Positions 10,513 to 23,166 are shown, counted from the stretch's first letter. The stretch: 64,000 nucleotides of DNA from Gnetum montanum (GCA_015680685.1 MNCI01022297.1:65205-129204); one strand, 5' to 3'. The notes: generated by a model not told the origin, from the letters alone. Numbers and translations are program-made.

Positions 10513-12125
10513 GTACTGGTGGTCCAGGGTTTTTAGGGTTTGGTCCCCTTTTTCTCTTTATTTCTCTCTTTTTCTTTGTTTCTTTCAGGCTGTATACTCT
10601 ATTTTACATGCTGCTGTAGTAACTCACTTGCTTTGCATTTCTACGGTTATTGTCAACTTGCTTCGTTCTTGCTTCTCTCTGCTCTTTCTTCTTCTTTCGG
10701 TCTGGCCTGGATTCAGAGTACTGGTTTTTAGTTTTTACCACATTTTTGGACGATACTCGTTGTGCGTGCTCAAGGTTCGGTTGGTCGTTTGAGTCATTTT
10801 TGCTTCGCTTTCATCTTCTTGTGCAGAAATAACGGTTATAATGTACGTGCTTGGCTTCTTTGAAAGGTTCACTTTGGTTTGCGTGCTGATACGTTGTTTG
10901 GAAATGTAAATGCGTTTGACGTCTCAGAGCTTGATTTCGATGTATTTGTTTCGTTTTCTACAATGTTTTTGATTTTCTTTTTCCCCCGGATTTTAGTTTA
11001 TGCATGTTTTTTGAAATTTTCGGTACCTCTACAATGCGTCTTTGCTTGTTGCAAATGTTTTAGTTTTTGCGACGGAGTTTCCGATGTTGGAATGGTGTTT
11101 CGCCATTTGGAAATGTAAATGGCGCCGATATTTTAGACTTAGACTTCGGTTTTGGTTTGTTTCCTTTTCTGTGATGTTTTTAATTTTATGTCGCTTTTAT
11201 GCATAGTTTTGAAGTTTTCGACTTCTCTGGAATCCGTCTTTGTTTGTTGCAAGCGTTTTAGATTCTGTGACGGATTTTTCGATTTTGGGTGTGGAGAATG
11301 TTGTTCAAAGGTGTGGCATACGCATTTTTTCTAACGGATGAAAGGATGGATTTACTTTGTTTGAGTGATTATGTGGCTTGGTTTGTTGCAAGCGTTTTAG
11401 TTTTTGAAACTGGAACCGAGTTTTTGTGACGGATTTTTCGATGTTGGAATAGTGTTCGATATATTTGGAGAACGTTGCCGTAAGTTACGACATGCGCGGT
11501 AGATTTTATTTAACGGATGAAAAGATGGATTTGTTTGTCTGAATGAATATGCGTGTTTTTATTATCGTCTAGTTGTCAATGCAGCCATGCGATTCCAAGG
11601 CTTGTAAATATTCCTTCTCCAAAGGAGACCTGTACTGTTTTTGGTCTTTCAAAGAAAAATCGTCTGGCGGGTTTAGTTCTGCATAGTCTGCTGTGTTGCA
11701 ACATTACAGGCCATTAGTTTTCTTATTTTATTTTGGACCTTAATCATCCACAATGAAAGAAGCATCTATCATAGGTGGATAGATATAAGGGATGAAGCTA
11801 ATGATTTATTTGTTTGAATGAATATGGGGTTTCGATTCTGTTCTAGTTGACAATTTCGCCATGCCATTTCAAGGTTTGCAAATATTTATTCTAAAAAAGA
11901 GAGATATATGGTTTTTCTTTTTAAAAGAAAATTTGCCAGGCGGTTCTGTTTTTGCATGGCCTGGGTTGTTGCGACTGTACACACTCTGAGACTCTGAGTT
12001 TTCTTATCTTATTTCGCATCGTAACCTTCTGCAATGGGAGAAACCTGATTTTGAAATTTTCTTGTGATTACTTAAAATTTCTTTGGATGATAACATTGGA
12101 GCATCCATCCTTCTTGTGCTTGCAG
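10513..12125 (+). other. Probable 5'-UTR intron of the coiled-coil gene
   Basis: A donor CAG|GTACTG at 10,513 and a strong acceptor (TTCTTGTGCTTGCAG, ending at 12,125) bound a T-rich stretch of about 1.6 kb. It has no convincing coding sequence, although short open frames occur. Two partly similar segments around 11,040 and 11,230, both with a TTGTTGCAA core, hint at an internal duplication. The first ATG of the long coding exon follows the acceptor by 10 nt. A long leader intron is common in plant housekeeping genes. RNA evidence is needed for the exact ends. Confidence 0.6.
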
Positions 12126-12135
12126 CTGCAACAGG

Positions 12136-14369
12136 ATGGCAAGAGGCTTTAGGTCAAAGAATGGTGGAAGCGTAACTCTTTTGGAAGAGGATAAGGTTTC
12201 CAAGTTGCAGAACCTTAACAGAGTTTTGCTTAAACAAATTACGGAACTCAGAGAAGAGAGAGCTTCTCTGTTGGAGAAAAATGAAGATCAGAGGAACAAG
12301 GTTCAACAACAGTTAGCAGAGTTGAAAAATGAAACCCAAAAGTTGAAGGAGAACCTACAACAGTCGGAGAGAGAAAAAGTTGAATCTTTCAAGAAAAATG
12401 CTGAGGTTGAAGAACTTTTGGAGGTGGAAAGAAAAAAAGCTACAGAAACTGAAGAGAATCTTACGAAACAGTTGTTTGACAAGGAAGACGAGATAAAATG
12501 GCTTCTTTCGATGGCTTCTTTGGAGGAAAGATGAGCTCGAGAATTCCTTGGTTGAATTAAATAATCGGTTCACAGCCTATTCTGTACAAGAACGGGAAGC
12601 TCAATCTAGCTTAAGGTCAAAAAAGGATGATCTTTTGTCACAAATGTATTGGCACAGAAAGAGATGGAAAAACAAAGAGAAATGATGACAAATGAGTTTC
12701 AGGAGAGAATGGAAAAGATGAGAAATGAAAATTCGGCTCTACAGTCTCAGCTACAGGAGTGCGAGGAAAGAGCAAGTGCTACTGAAACAAAGAGAAGCCA
12801 ATTAGAGGGCGAATTAGCCAACTTGCAATCACAATACACGTCACTGCTTGGCGAGCATGAGAACTTAAAGCTGCAGTGGAAAAATACTGTAGCAGATGCT
12901 CAAGATCTGACGGCTCAACTAGATAAGTATAAAGGTATTCTGTCAGATGTTGAGAAGGAGAGGGAGCAATTGATGGCTTGGATTCAGGGAGTTACACATG
13001 AAAAGTCCGAGCTGCAATCTGAGTTGAACAATTGCAAGGCAAGGATAAGTGATTTATTCAGAGAATCGGCCAAAGATAAGGACTCATGGAATGAAGAAAG
13101 ACAATCTCTTGAAATAAGAATTTCCAGACTTGCTGTCAAAAATCTCCGAGATTTCAATTGAACATGGGAAGCTGAAGGCAGAAAATGTGAAATTGATTAC
13201 AGATGCTGATAGCTTGAGAATTCAGCTAACTAATAGCAATGGTGCACTCAGAGCGGTCGAAAGTGAGTGGCATGAATTGAAAGCTTCGTTGAAAAAGCTG
13301 GAAAATGAAAAAGATGCTTTGCAAGACCAAATTTATGCCCTGGGAAAAGAGCTGAGCGATGCACAAACGGAATTGGTTCATCAGAAAAATAGAGTTCAGG
13401 AGTTAAGCAGGGATGCCCAGCAACTGCAAGAAAGGAATTCTGCTCTTCTTCATGCTAAAGATGAAGCAGCCAGAATATTTGATGGGCAGAGTGCAGTTAT
13501 CAAGGATAAACATGCAAAACTAGAAAACCAGTATCGTAACGTATTAGAGTTGAATGAGAGGAAAAAGAAGAAGATTGAGGCATTGCACAAGGACATGGGT
13601 TCTATTGAAAGTAAAAGACAAGCCGAGCTTCAGGGTGTGTATGAATTAAGGAATCAGTTTGAAGAGCTTTCTGAAACTCTGAATTCCAAAGATCAGATTG
13701 TGTACAGCCTGGAGAGAACGGTTCAAACATTGGAAAGAGAAAAAGAGGAAGTTGAACTTCAGAAATTAGCTTGTCAATACAACAGAGCAACAATACAACA
13801 CCAGCTTGTCAAACTTGCAGAAAGATATAGCAGAATACTGCACCAACTTGTCAAAACTTGAGAAAGAGAGAGAAGAATTCAGAATGCTCACTTGTAAGCT
13901 CAAGGAACTAAAACAAGAATTGTGCAGTGTTTTGAAAAACATATTAGTGGAGGAAGAGGACTTGGAGGGTGCCCTAATTTCTTCTGTTTCTGATATGAAA
14001 TCAAGCGAAGAAGACATTGAATCAATGAATCTTTATGTTCAAAAACTGAAGGTATTTGTTCCCGACAGGATTGAGGAATTAGTCAAGTTACACAGTGAGC
14101 TTCAGACTGTTGCTGCCCAAAAGCAATCCATGGAGGACAAATACAATTCCTTGAAGGCCGACCTGCAGCGGCAATTAATGGTCAAGAAAAAGTTTTCATG
14201 GAAGACTGTTATAGCTTCAACCGGAGCTCTTGCTGCAGCTGCAGCTACTGCCTACATCAAGCTTTCAAAGTATGATTTTGGTTCCAATTCTGGGACGGTT
14301 TGTTTGTTTTGCAAGCCTGATTATGCCATGCTAGGCGGTGTCAATGGTAAATGTCCGTTGCTAAGGTAA
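12136..14369 (+). pseudogene. Long coiled-coil protein with C-terminal membrane segment; frame broken four times
   Basis: A single exon of about 745 codons starts at the ATG 10 nt after the acceptor (MARGFRSKNGG). Nearly all of it is heptad-rich, charged coiled coil (many LEKE, ELR and QLQE-type repeats). Near the end a hydrophobic helix, WKTVIASTGALAAAAATAYI, is followed by a short tail, suggesting a membrane-anchored coiled-coil protein. Plant peroxisomal/mitochondrial division factors (PMD1/PMD2) have that architecture, but they are much shorter, so identity is unproven. The frame changes at about 12,532 (+1), 12,647 (+2), 13,142 (+1) and 13,770-13,810 (+1), yet between breaks the sequence is clean and coding-like. 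It is therefore a recent pseudogene, or an active gene with assembly indels. The leader intron argues against a processed retrocopy. Confidence 0.7.
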
Positions 14370-15163
14370 TAATGGTCTCTGAAGGAGACTTGCTGTCTGT
14401 TTGATAAAATTCTTGTTTTGTTTTGAATTTCCATTTGGTAAAAAAATTGAAATGAATGATGAGGATCTCTATTGCTGCTTTTGTTGAACCCTGGTAGGAT
14501 ATGTGCCGTCGTGGATTTTCTAGAGTTGGGAAGTTGAGCAAGTCTCTTGCTTTAAGTCTTCTAGGTTACATACTTTGACAAAAATTAAATTAAATGCCTT
14601 TAGTGCAAGGCTCGAAAAGAGAAACATTTGTGCTTTAATGGTCCTTGTCTTTCAGCGACTGTATCAGCATATTAACCAAAACCGAAATGTTCACATTATA
14701 GCTGCTTCAAGTTGGACAATGTGGGATCGAGCTTTGGAATTTCCTCGACACTTAAAAAGAAAATACAGGGAATTATAAGCATTGAAGCGATGAAATTTCT
14801 AACAGACCGGAATTTATTTGTCAAGACTAAGGAGTTCAATGGACGTATTATGTTGAGAGACCCAACGAAGGAGTTTAATGTCGAAAGAAAATTGAAAGAC
14901 TTTGTGTAAGGGAGTAGCAATGACTTGACATGACCAATGCCAGAAAATTGGGTCGGAATCAACAACTTCGTGTTATAATATTTATTCATATGACACAATA
15001 TTCAATACATAAGCACACATTATACAATTCTAAAAAAAGAAAAGATCGAGTGATGTTTTGAAGGGTCTTTATAATGTTTGCAATTTCATTAAGGTTGAAA
15101 ACTCAGAAGGGTGACTGAACGGAAAATCAGAGGACATTTACTTCTGAAGGCGTCCTTTCAAAC

Positions 15164-15640
15164 AAAAACAAAATTCGGTAGGGAATTAATGAAATAAAAA
15201 CAAAATTCGGTAGGGAATTAATGAAATAATGAAATTGAAATTAATTTTTATTACTGTTAGGAAACTCGCTAAAGGGAATTAATGATTAATGAAATAATGA
15301 AGGTGAAAATACATTGATAGATATTAATTTTTCATGAAAAATAATACAGTAACGAAAAATAAAGCGACATTACAAAAAGACAAAAAGGGATTTTGAATAC
15401 AAAATGTGAAAAGTAAAAAAAGGGAATTACAAAAATAAAGCGACATTACAAAAAGGGATTTTGAATACAAAATTAACATGTGAAAAGTGAAAAAAGGGAA
15501 TTAATGAAATAATAAAGGTGAAATTGATTTTACAAAAATAAAGCGACATTACAAAAAGGGATTTTGAATACAAAATTAACATGTGAAAAGTGAAAAAAGG
15601 GAATTAATGAAATAATAAAGGTGAAATTGATTTTTATTAC
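15164..15640. repeat. Tandem repeats (about 32 bp and about 103 bp units)
   Basis: An AAAACAAAATTCGGTAGGG unit occurs twice about 32 bp apart near 15,165-15,230. A larger unit beginning AAAGCGACATTAC starts at 15,361, 15,437 and 15,540; the last two copies are nearly identical over about 100 bp, and the first is shortened. The flanks share TTAATGAAATAATGAA words. No coding potential is seen. Confidence 0.85.
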
Positions 15641-15799
15641 TGTTGATAGATATTATATTAATTTTTCATGAAAAATAATACATCAGTAACAAAAAATAAA
15701 GCCACGAGTAACGAAAAATAAAAAATTTTTGAATACAAAATTAACATGTAATTTCACATAGTGAAAAAAGAAACATAATATTAATATATATTAACATAT

Positions 15800-15847
15800 A
15801 GTTTTAAATGGGTAATGGGAACTAGTTTTAAATGGGTAATGGGAACT
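15800..15847. repeat. Perfect 24-bp tandem duplication
   Basis: Two adjacent identical 24-bp units, each beginning AGTTTTAAATGGGTAATGG. Confidence 0.9.
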
Positions 15848-15954
15848 AGCTTAGTTAATATACCTTAATATACCTGATTAAGAGAATCTTGAAAAAGGAA
15901 GTTTCAGTGCATTTTTCCAAGTTTTATTGGATAATCAAGAAACTCAGTAATTCT

Positions 15955-16260
15955 AGGTCGGCCATCTTACTTAGCAAGCCTCGCTAGCGAGCGAGCTCCA
16001 CGTGTGCCTTAAAGAGTTGTTAGTAGCGAAGAAAGGTTATCGCCCCACCCGGTCCTTGACAGCCGGTAAGTGAGCCCAACATGTTAGCCAACAGTCAGGG
16101 CTAACCAGGCCATTTTCAGCCCAGTTTTCGACCGTTCCCGCGCCACCAGATACAAGAGCGGCCGGTTCCGCAGATACAAGTCCGCAGCAATAGGGGCCGA
16201 CAAAAAGGGGACTCGTTCCCCGGAGTACGTAATCCATCCACCTTTTCATTCAGGCTCGTA
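15955..16260. other. GC-rich patch of unknown origin
   Basis: About 300 bp is much richer in G+C and CpG than its AT-rich surroundings. The minus strand has a 70-codon open frame (16,249 to 16,037), but I recognise no protein or structural RNA. It could be an exon fragment, an old insertion, or part of an LTR. Confidence 0.4.
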
Positions 16261-16884
16261 ATGCAGCAATACATCGACAATTTTGTCAAAGGAAGTTTGA
16301 GTTTTCTATAACAATTTCGGTTATGATGAGAAGGATAGCTAAATCTTGTGCTGTAAAATATTTTGAATTTTCACGGATTTTTGTTCCTTTTGCAATAAGA
16401 AGATACAAACATAGAAGTCATAGATTGCTTGGAGCAAATATGTAAGTATTATGGATGAAATACTATTCAACATTATAGATAGACTTTCCTTGGAATGGTA
16501 TGAATAAAATATTATTTAGAGTTATTGATAATTTCTCCTTTTAGCATTATGGACGGAATAAATAAGCTCTCATTGGGCCATTATGTACTAAACGTTATTT
16601 AGCCATCTATGATTGGTAGTTAGTCTATAGGCTAAAATTTAAAAAAAACACACAAAGTTTCAAATGGGTAATCAGAGTAAACAAAGAAACACAAACACAT
16701 ATAATTTGTCCTTGAGGGCTAATCATAGTATAAAAAAGAAAGATTTAAAATTTATCCTTAAAAGTTACACTTTTTTTTTTTTTTTTGAGAAGTTGAATCC
16801 ATTGTCCGTGTTTAATTATATCCATTTTCCACTTTTAATTTTAAGATGATGTGAACTTAAGTGAAGGTTACATATAGCATAGGG

Positions 16885-17018
16885 ATAGGATTATCACCTA
16901 GAGCTACAATGCTTATCTTGCCAAGCAAGCACTTGGGAGGGTTGATAGATAAGCAAAAGCCACACCTTTTTGAGTGGGTCCATCCAAGCTCAAACCTAGG
17001 TCTTAGACATAAGTGATA
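16885..17018 (-). repeat. tRNA-derived SINE, family 1 (second copy)
   Basis: It aligns with 8811-8979: the same B-box-like segment (minus strand of 16,988-16,997) and the same GATAATCC-type far end. Confidence 0.6.
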
Positions 17019-17504
17019 GCATAGGGATACATTAGAAGAATTATATAGGAATATAACAACACTTCAAGTGTGACTTGAACTATCAATCTCTTGCTTAACA
17101 AGATAATTAGCCAACTATTTGAGCCATCTATCATTAACTAAGTTAGCAATTATGACGAGTTATAAGTTGATAGAGTGGTAGGATATGTTGTTATATTTAT
17201 GGTTTAAATGTATTAGGAAATAGATGGATGTAACTTGTTGGTATAATATAATAGGTGCATGTATAGGTTGTGTATGCAATAATGCATGCTATAATTCCCC
17301 TCCTTAAATGTTAATGTTACTAATATCATGCATAACAATTGTATGTATAGGTTGTGTATGCAATAATGAATGCCATAACTTTGCTTCTTAGATGTTAATG
17401 TTACTAATATCATAAATAACAATAATACTTTAAGAAGCTCTTGTAGAATCTATAGGAAGAAAACTCATACAAGAAGGGTGTTGAAACCTCGAAATAACTA
17501 TAAT

Positions 17505-17610
17505 ATATCTATAGCCTAAGATATATAATTCAACTTTGCCCACTAGAATCAAACCCATGATTAGGAGCTTTCAAATCAAAAGTCTTACCATTAAGCTAAT
17601 GCCTCATTGT
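17505..17610 (-). repeat. tRNA-derived SINE, family 2 (third copy)
   Basis: The minus strand has an A box TAGCTTAATGG (17,588-17,598) and a B box GGGTTTGATTCT (17,544-17,555), with the same order and tail as the 9.2 and 9.7 kb copies. Confidence 0.7.
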
Positions 17611-18760
17611 TAACAAAAACTCATACAAACAAATACTTCAATGCTAAATCCAACCTTGTATCACATGCTTGACATTGAGTACATACCATTAAAAATAACA
17701 TGGAAATGAAAAACTTTCCAATTTTAGAAATGTCTACTTAGGTGTACAACTTTATAATTAATGTTTCTAAAAATCAAGAGAAGAAGTTAATTGTTAGTAG
17801 ATAAGATGGTTTTAGTCCTAACAATATTTATGTCACTTTCAACATTCATGCTTGAACTTAAAATAGTAAAAAGATTTAAGGTAGAAAGCTTTGAAATACC
17901 AATATTTGTAGAAAAGCTAGATTCACTAGAACATGATTACATAAATTCTACATTACCATAATCACTTCTTTAGTTAATGTTAACCTTACATTGATAATCT
18001 TTACCATTAGCTATAGCCTTGTTGTCAACACTACTTTTTGATTTTTGAGTTAACAACATTATTGTTAGATAAGAAAAAAAAATTCTCTTTACAAGCTATT
18101 TTACTGAACTAATCAATACTTATAATATAAGTAGAAATATTCACATAAGCTTTTGTCTTCTCTAGTTTATTTATTACCATTTGATCATTCTGATCATTAA
18201 CATTAACTTGAATTTTTTGTATTTTTAAATTCATATTATTTTTTTCTATTCTCAACTTCAACACATTTTCTCTTTTCTTTAGCATTTTTTTCTTAAGTAG
18301 ATAAAGACAAATATTAAACAATTTTCCTTTACAATGACAAAAGTTACAAGAATTAAGAAGACTATAATACGTAATTGGTTAAATGTAAGTATTCCTACTA
18401 GAAGATTGATTCTTGTAATATCAAATCTTTTTTATGGTTAAGAAGATTGATTTTAGCAAAAAGAAAAAGAAAAAAAGAAAACAAAAAGGTCTACTAGAAC
18501 CAAATGGTGTGGAAATAGGTTCCATATGCTTAATGGAACTAAGAATACTAACAATTTGTTGTTCAACTTTAAAAAAAATTAACAAAAGATTAAATAACTC
18601 AACAAAACATATAACTTTAAAATATTCTTCAAATTGTGTATTAACATTTAGTGTCTATTTACAAATGATCAACATTGCATGCTTATGTATAAATGATCTT
18701 ATATCTAGATTTTGTCCATCTTCATTGGGTTGTCACATCCACGAAGGAGTGAGTAACTAG

Positions 18761-18772
18761 ACTCTGACACCA
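18761..18772 (-). other. Primer-binding site, tRNA-iMet type (Ty1/copia)
   Basis: The minus strand reads TGGTGTCAGAGT, two transitions from TGGTATCAGAGC, the usual plant Ty1/copia primer site. It lies 2 bp beyond the LTR end at 18,775. Below it (about 17.6-18.7 kb) the expected internal region is too decayed for me to identify gag or pol. Confidence 0.65.
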
Positions 18773-18774
18773 CT

Positions 18775-19585
18775 TGTTGATCAATTAACTCCGAAGGAAA
18801 GGATGAATGAGTTATAATAAAAAATGTGAACTTTAAATCAAATTGCTGAAATTAAGTACACAAGAAACAAACTCATCAATGCGTGTGATAAAGCTCACCA
18901 CCATAAAATTCAACTTGAATTAAAACTATGGTTAAAGATACCACTATGGCAGATTCTTAGATGCTACACACTTCTTGTAGGATGAATAATAAATCTTCAA
19001 GCTTGGGATCCTACAAGACTCCCAAGAATTTTGCAAGATTGAATATAAATGTGATGCTCTCACAAGACACACACACACAACCCCTCATGATAAAGGCAAA
19101 TCAACAAAAACTTGGCCACCTAAGTGAACTCCTTAGGGCAACAGTGTAGATCTCCCCTCCAAGAGAATCTACTCTCCTTATATAATGAGAATGATACAAT
19201 AAAAGAATGTGTGTAGAAAGAGATTTTAAAATCAAATTTATATCAATCTAGCTCCTTCTAGGATAATGAATTAGCAAGTCCTAGATCTAGATCTGGTCAT
19301 GCATAATGAACTAATGGATCTATGCAATTAATATCATCAAACCTTGGGAGAAAAAATGTAGCTATGGTGGTACAGCTTCCAATTCAACCTTTTGGGTTCT
19401 TTGTAGATCTTAGGCAAGAATCAATCCAAACTTTGAATCTCAATGATTTCATTGTTAATTGTTATGCATACCTTAAGAAATGAATCTTGGCACTTGCCTA
19501 TGTAGATCATGTATCATGCAAGTTTCCTAGTTCATATTGGAGATAAGAAAATGCCTAGAAATAACTTTTGTAGTTTTTCTCAACA
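18775..19585 (-). repeat. Ty1/copia-type LTR
   Basis: The termini form a perfect inverted repeat, TGTTGA ... TCAACA, on the minus strand, and a copia-type primer site lies just outside the 3' end. A TATA box (TATATAAGG, minus, near 19,175-19,185) sits about 400 bp from the start. The partner LTR is not found in the window. A (CA)n run lies near 19,070. Confidence 0.65.
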
Positions 19586-19589
19586 ACTA

Positions 19590-20642
19590 CATTAGATATC
19601 CCATTTGAGACTTGGACGTTCACACTTAGAAGGCCAAGTTTCAAGATGGGCATCTAAAGCATGCTAGGATGTCTATCCTGTCATCTAATATAGCTTTAGT
19701 TGGATGTCCACATTGGAGGCTTGGACACCTAGGATTGAGATGTTCAGCTTTGAGAAATCAATTTTTGGTCAACTACTATATCGTAACTCTAATATTGTAG
19801 CTCTGGTATTGTAACTTCGATATTATAGCTCCAATATCGTAGCACTAGCTACGTCATCATGGGATGCATGCTAGCCTATAAATACAGCACTTAGGCACAC
19901 AGATTCATAATAGATTTCAATCTATAGTAACAGAACTCTTTTAGTTTGTTTTCATGAATTTAGTCTTTAGCACTTAGAAGTGTATGTCGGCAGTGTGGTG
20001 TTAAGCGATTGTATGGAGTCTTTATTCGAGTGGATTGTACTTGGACACAGTTCATGATTGGCAATAAAAATCAAGATTACTTATCATCATTGCAGCATCC
20101 ACTTAGTTTTCTTTCTGTTTACTTAAACTAATTGTTCTAGTTTTTCCTAGTTAATCATTTACTTCACAAGCACTTTATTTTACATGTTGAAAGTAAATAG
20201 TATGGATATGACTAGTTTTGAGTAGTAAGTGTAGTTATCTGGTAACCCAGTAGTGTTATCACTTGGTATGCCCAATAGTGGTACACTTGGTAATCCCAGT
20301 AATGACTACATGAGTCCAAGGTATGTACGGCAGACTAGGATTGAATATCCTTTGCCATAGGATAGAATAGATTCATTTACTATTTTACTTAGAATTAAAA
20401 ACTATTTTCACTTTACTATATTTGTTAGGAGAAATGTCCTATCAACATCAACATATCATATATCTCATTGTGAGCTAAACCATACACGTAGACTACACTA
20501 GCTCCATGTGGGAGGACAACGGTCTCAAACTTTAACTAATTGCTAGCATATTCACATTGCCTCATCCACAAATTACGATCTTGTCATGCATGAACACCTA
20601 TGACTTGTATGGTTGGGTGTTGGATTAGTCTACTGCTCATCA
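19590..20642 (+). repeat. LTR of element E (Athila-like family)
   Basis: The end is clear (GCTCATCA at 20,642, followed by a decayed primer site); the start is uncertain. It has the family layout: a repeated array of TATCGTA/ATATTGTAGCTC words (19,775-19,850), a TATA box CTATAAATAC (19,876-19,885), an inverted repeat TCTTTATTCGAG ... GGCAATAAAAATC (20,017-20,075), and tandem TTGGTAATCCCAGTA-like motifs (20,237-20,305). Confidence 0.65.
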
Positions 20643-20666
20643 TTGCTGTTGTTGCAAAAGACTAGT
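20643..20666 (+). other. Decayed primer-binding site of element E
   Basis: TTGCTGTTGTTGCAAAAGAC occupies the place and frame of TTGGCGCCGTTGCCGGGGAC in sister elements, with several transitions. Confidence 0.55.
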
Positions 20667-20787
20667 TAATGTATGCTAAGTAATTGATTTCATAAAGTTT
20701 GTTGTATCAATAACCCAAAGATAAAATCGATAACTTTCTAATAACTATAAAAGTGGGCACACTTAACCAAATGTCTCCAACGACAAC

Positions 20788-21177
20788 ATGGCTTCAAACA
20801 AGGATATATCATCACCTTCCAAGGAGACAAAAAGAGGAAATGATAGAATCAGTAATGAAGAAGAATCGAGGATGCTAATGCAAAAAAGAATCACATATGC
20901 TCACACTAATCCTTATCATCCATATTTTACTTTCATCTTTCATTAGGATAGTCAAATGAGGTGGAAAGACATACAAGGTAACATAGTCCTACCTCTAGAT
21001 CGTGCAACACTAAATATGCTTCGAATTACCTTAAGGGGAATGAATCTGAACCAAATCCAGGAAGGGTACCATGTGACTAAGCACATTAAAAGGCCTTATG
21101 AACCCAAAAAAAAAGCAAATGAGGAGAGATGTTGCCATGGAAATCAAACATGTACACAACAAAGGGAAGCATGTTAA
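20788..21177 (+). pseudogene. Gag N-terminal fragment of element E
   Basis: A 5' gag fragment opens with MASNKDISS. It carries the N-terminal domain shared with B and C: FTFIFH, then WKDIQGNIVLPLDRATLNML, matching WRDMEGNIILPPNRSTPGML in C. One in-frame stop (TAG at about 20,944) sits where B and C have a Gln codon. Similarity ends by about 21,150, where the sequence meets the inverted third-ORF region of A2, so the rest of E is missing or replaced. The role is that of retrotransposon Gag; the N-terminal domain has no function I can name. Confidence 0.75.
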
Positions 21178-21329
21178 CACTCATGTTGTCTTGGAAGTAC
21201 TCGATGTTGATGCATTTAGTATAGAACAACTCTGGTAGAATCATGAAAATCCTTCAAGAATACCTATCATTAGACTTCAGAAACCTATCAAAGTTCAACT
21301 ACACTTAATCTAGCAGAGACACCTAAGAG

Positions 21330-23166
21330 GGAGGCTATTGACTTGTGCATATGTTTGAGCTTGTGCCTTGGAAGCATCCCAATTGGCCTTCTCTTTTTCC
21401 TCCATCACTTTTTTATTCTCTATCAACAATTTATTCAGCTACTTTGTCTAGAAGGACTCTAGCTAGTCTACAAGGATGAATTGGGATGGATTTTGCTATG
21501 CAACTTACAGGGTGATAAGCTTTTCTTAGAGTCTTTTTAAATCCTCCTCTACATGCTCGACCCTGACCTCTACCATGACCAACTTTCCTTTTGTGGAGAT
21601 GAGGTCTAACTAAGTTGCTGTAACATCTTGAGGGATGTGAAATAGGAACATCATCACTTGTCCAGTTTGCAGCAACCGATCTAGAACATCCTCATGCTCC
21701 GCAGGAGTCATCAAGGGATCGGCCAAAGTTTGAGCATTGCGTGCTCCTATAAAATTTTCTAGTGGCACAATAGGGACATTAAATGATTCTTTTATGTGAT
21801 CTGTGACCACTTCTACAGCTCCCGCTACATCTTGGTGCTGCATGACCACTACTGTGGCACCTTCTCCAATTTCTAATTGCACCTGAAAAGATGTAGCATT
21901 CCCGGAGATCTGTTGTGACCAGTGTGATTCCCCTCCTCCTATTTAGATAGATACCTCATCCCATAGCTGATCAATTGAGACCATGGGTTGTACAACATCA
22001 TCGATAACCCTGAAGAGATTGGCTTCGTCATGACTTCCCCAACTGATCATTTTAGTGATGGCCTTGAGATGGCTCATTGATGGTCAATAGTCCTACAACG
22101 GTGGTGGCGGTTGGTCTTGCTGGATTGTGCTGGGCCCTGCTTCTTGTTGTTGACTGGGCATTGTGCTTGGTAGTTGGCGAGGCCCTGTAGTTTGAGGTGC
22201 AATGGGCCCCATCATCTGTTCTTGTTTAGGCTCCAATGTGTCACCAACACTTTTTCTTGGGGCTAGTTGCTTCAGTAATTCAACAAATGAAGCATTTTGG
22301 GCCTCTCTAGGGATGTCATTAGTATACCCTAGAATTCCAGCATGTCGACATAGCTTCTTGATGAGACAAGGGAAGGGCAATGCAAACTTTCCCATCTTAC
22401 GTTCTTCAAACCACCTTAAAATTTCTGTAAGATATAGATGGGGTAGGTTGGCATTAACCTTGCCCATCAAGCTAGCACTTCCTCTAGTCGCATATGTGGA
22501 GATTCTGTTTAAACCTTTGGTGGGGAAGATGTGATATGTGCTAATTTTGAAGTAGATTCTCCCTTCAAGTGTAAGCTCTCCATATGCTTTATCTTCCTTG
22601 CCATACGTCCTGTTCAACCATATCTTTCATGCATCAACATCAAAACAAGTGGACAGGTGAGCAACTTTGGTCCTTGTGTTCAGAAGATTCAACACCTCTG
22701 AAATGGCTTTGGCAGAGAAATCAATAGAAACACCACTGATATCAATGGTGGTGCCTTCTTCTTTATTATGCCAAAATTGGTACATCTCTCCCAAGTACTA
22801 GTCACCACTTTTAGAGAGAATAGGCCACAGTGGAGACCCTTTAAGTTGGTCCTTGACTGCTTCGAGAGAAAACTCAGTGAAAGGTCCAAAGTTGAGTTCC
22901 ACAATCACAGCTACTGATGTGGACCTTTCATGAATTACCTGAATACATTCCGAAGACAACCTGAGATGTTTTTCTTGTTCAGGTGCTCTTCCATCTCCTC
23001 CTTCAGCATGTCTTGATTGCATAGTAACAAGAGGTTCTTGATGGATGTTGAATGATTGTGTCTCCTATTCTATACATTCCTTGAGAGATGCTTGGCCTCT
23101 ACCTCTCGTTGGCCATTTGGATGCACCCTGAGAGGGTCCTCCTTGCTATCCTCTTTTAGGGATCAT
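21330..23166 (-). pseudogene. Third ORF (post-pol) of element A2
   Basis: It begins at an ATG immediately after TATGATTGCAG, a good splice-acceptor sequence. The product shares with the C copy an ELNFGPF block, a YLGEMYQFW block, and a segment ending ALPFPCLIKKLCRHAGI. That block resembles the domain known from 'putative plant transposon' proteins, which often lie beside retrotransposon genes. A Gln/Pro-rich linker and a conserved VMQHQ block follow. The tail (about 21.6-21.33 kb) is degenerate where C has a coiled coil. Several in-frame stops and at least one frame change break it. I see no signal peptide or membrane helix, so it does not look like an envelope protein. Function unknown. Confidence 0.7.

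Noticed and set aside
10540-11334. Short open frames inside the leader intron
   Set aside because: They are Phe/Leu/Cys-rich, as any T-rich intron would give, and lie between good splice sites.
14575-14998. Overlapping short frames downstream of the coiled-coil gene
   Set aside because: They occur on both strands with no motif; more likely 3' UTR or intergenic.
17640-18760. Copia gag/pol below the LTR at 18.8 kb
   Set aside because: The position is right, but I cannot find any convincing Gag, protease or RT motif.
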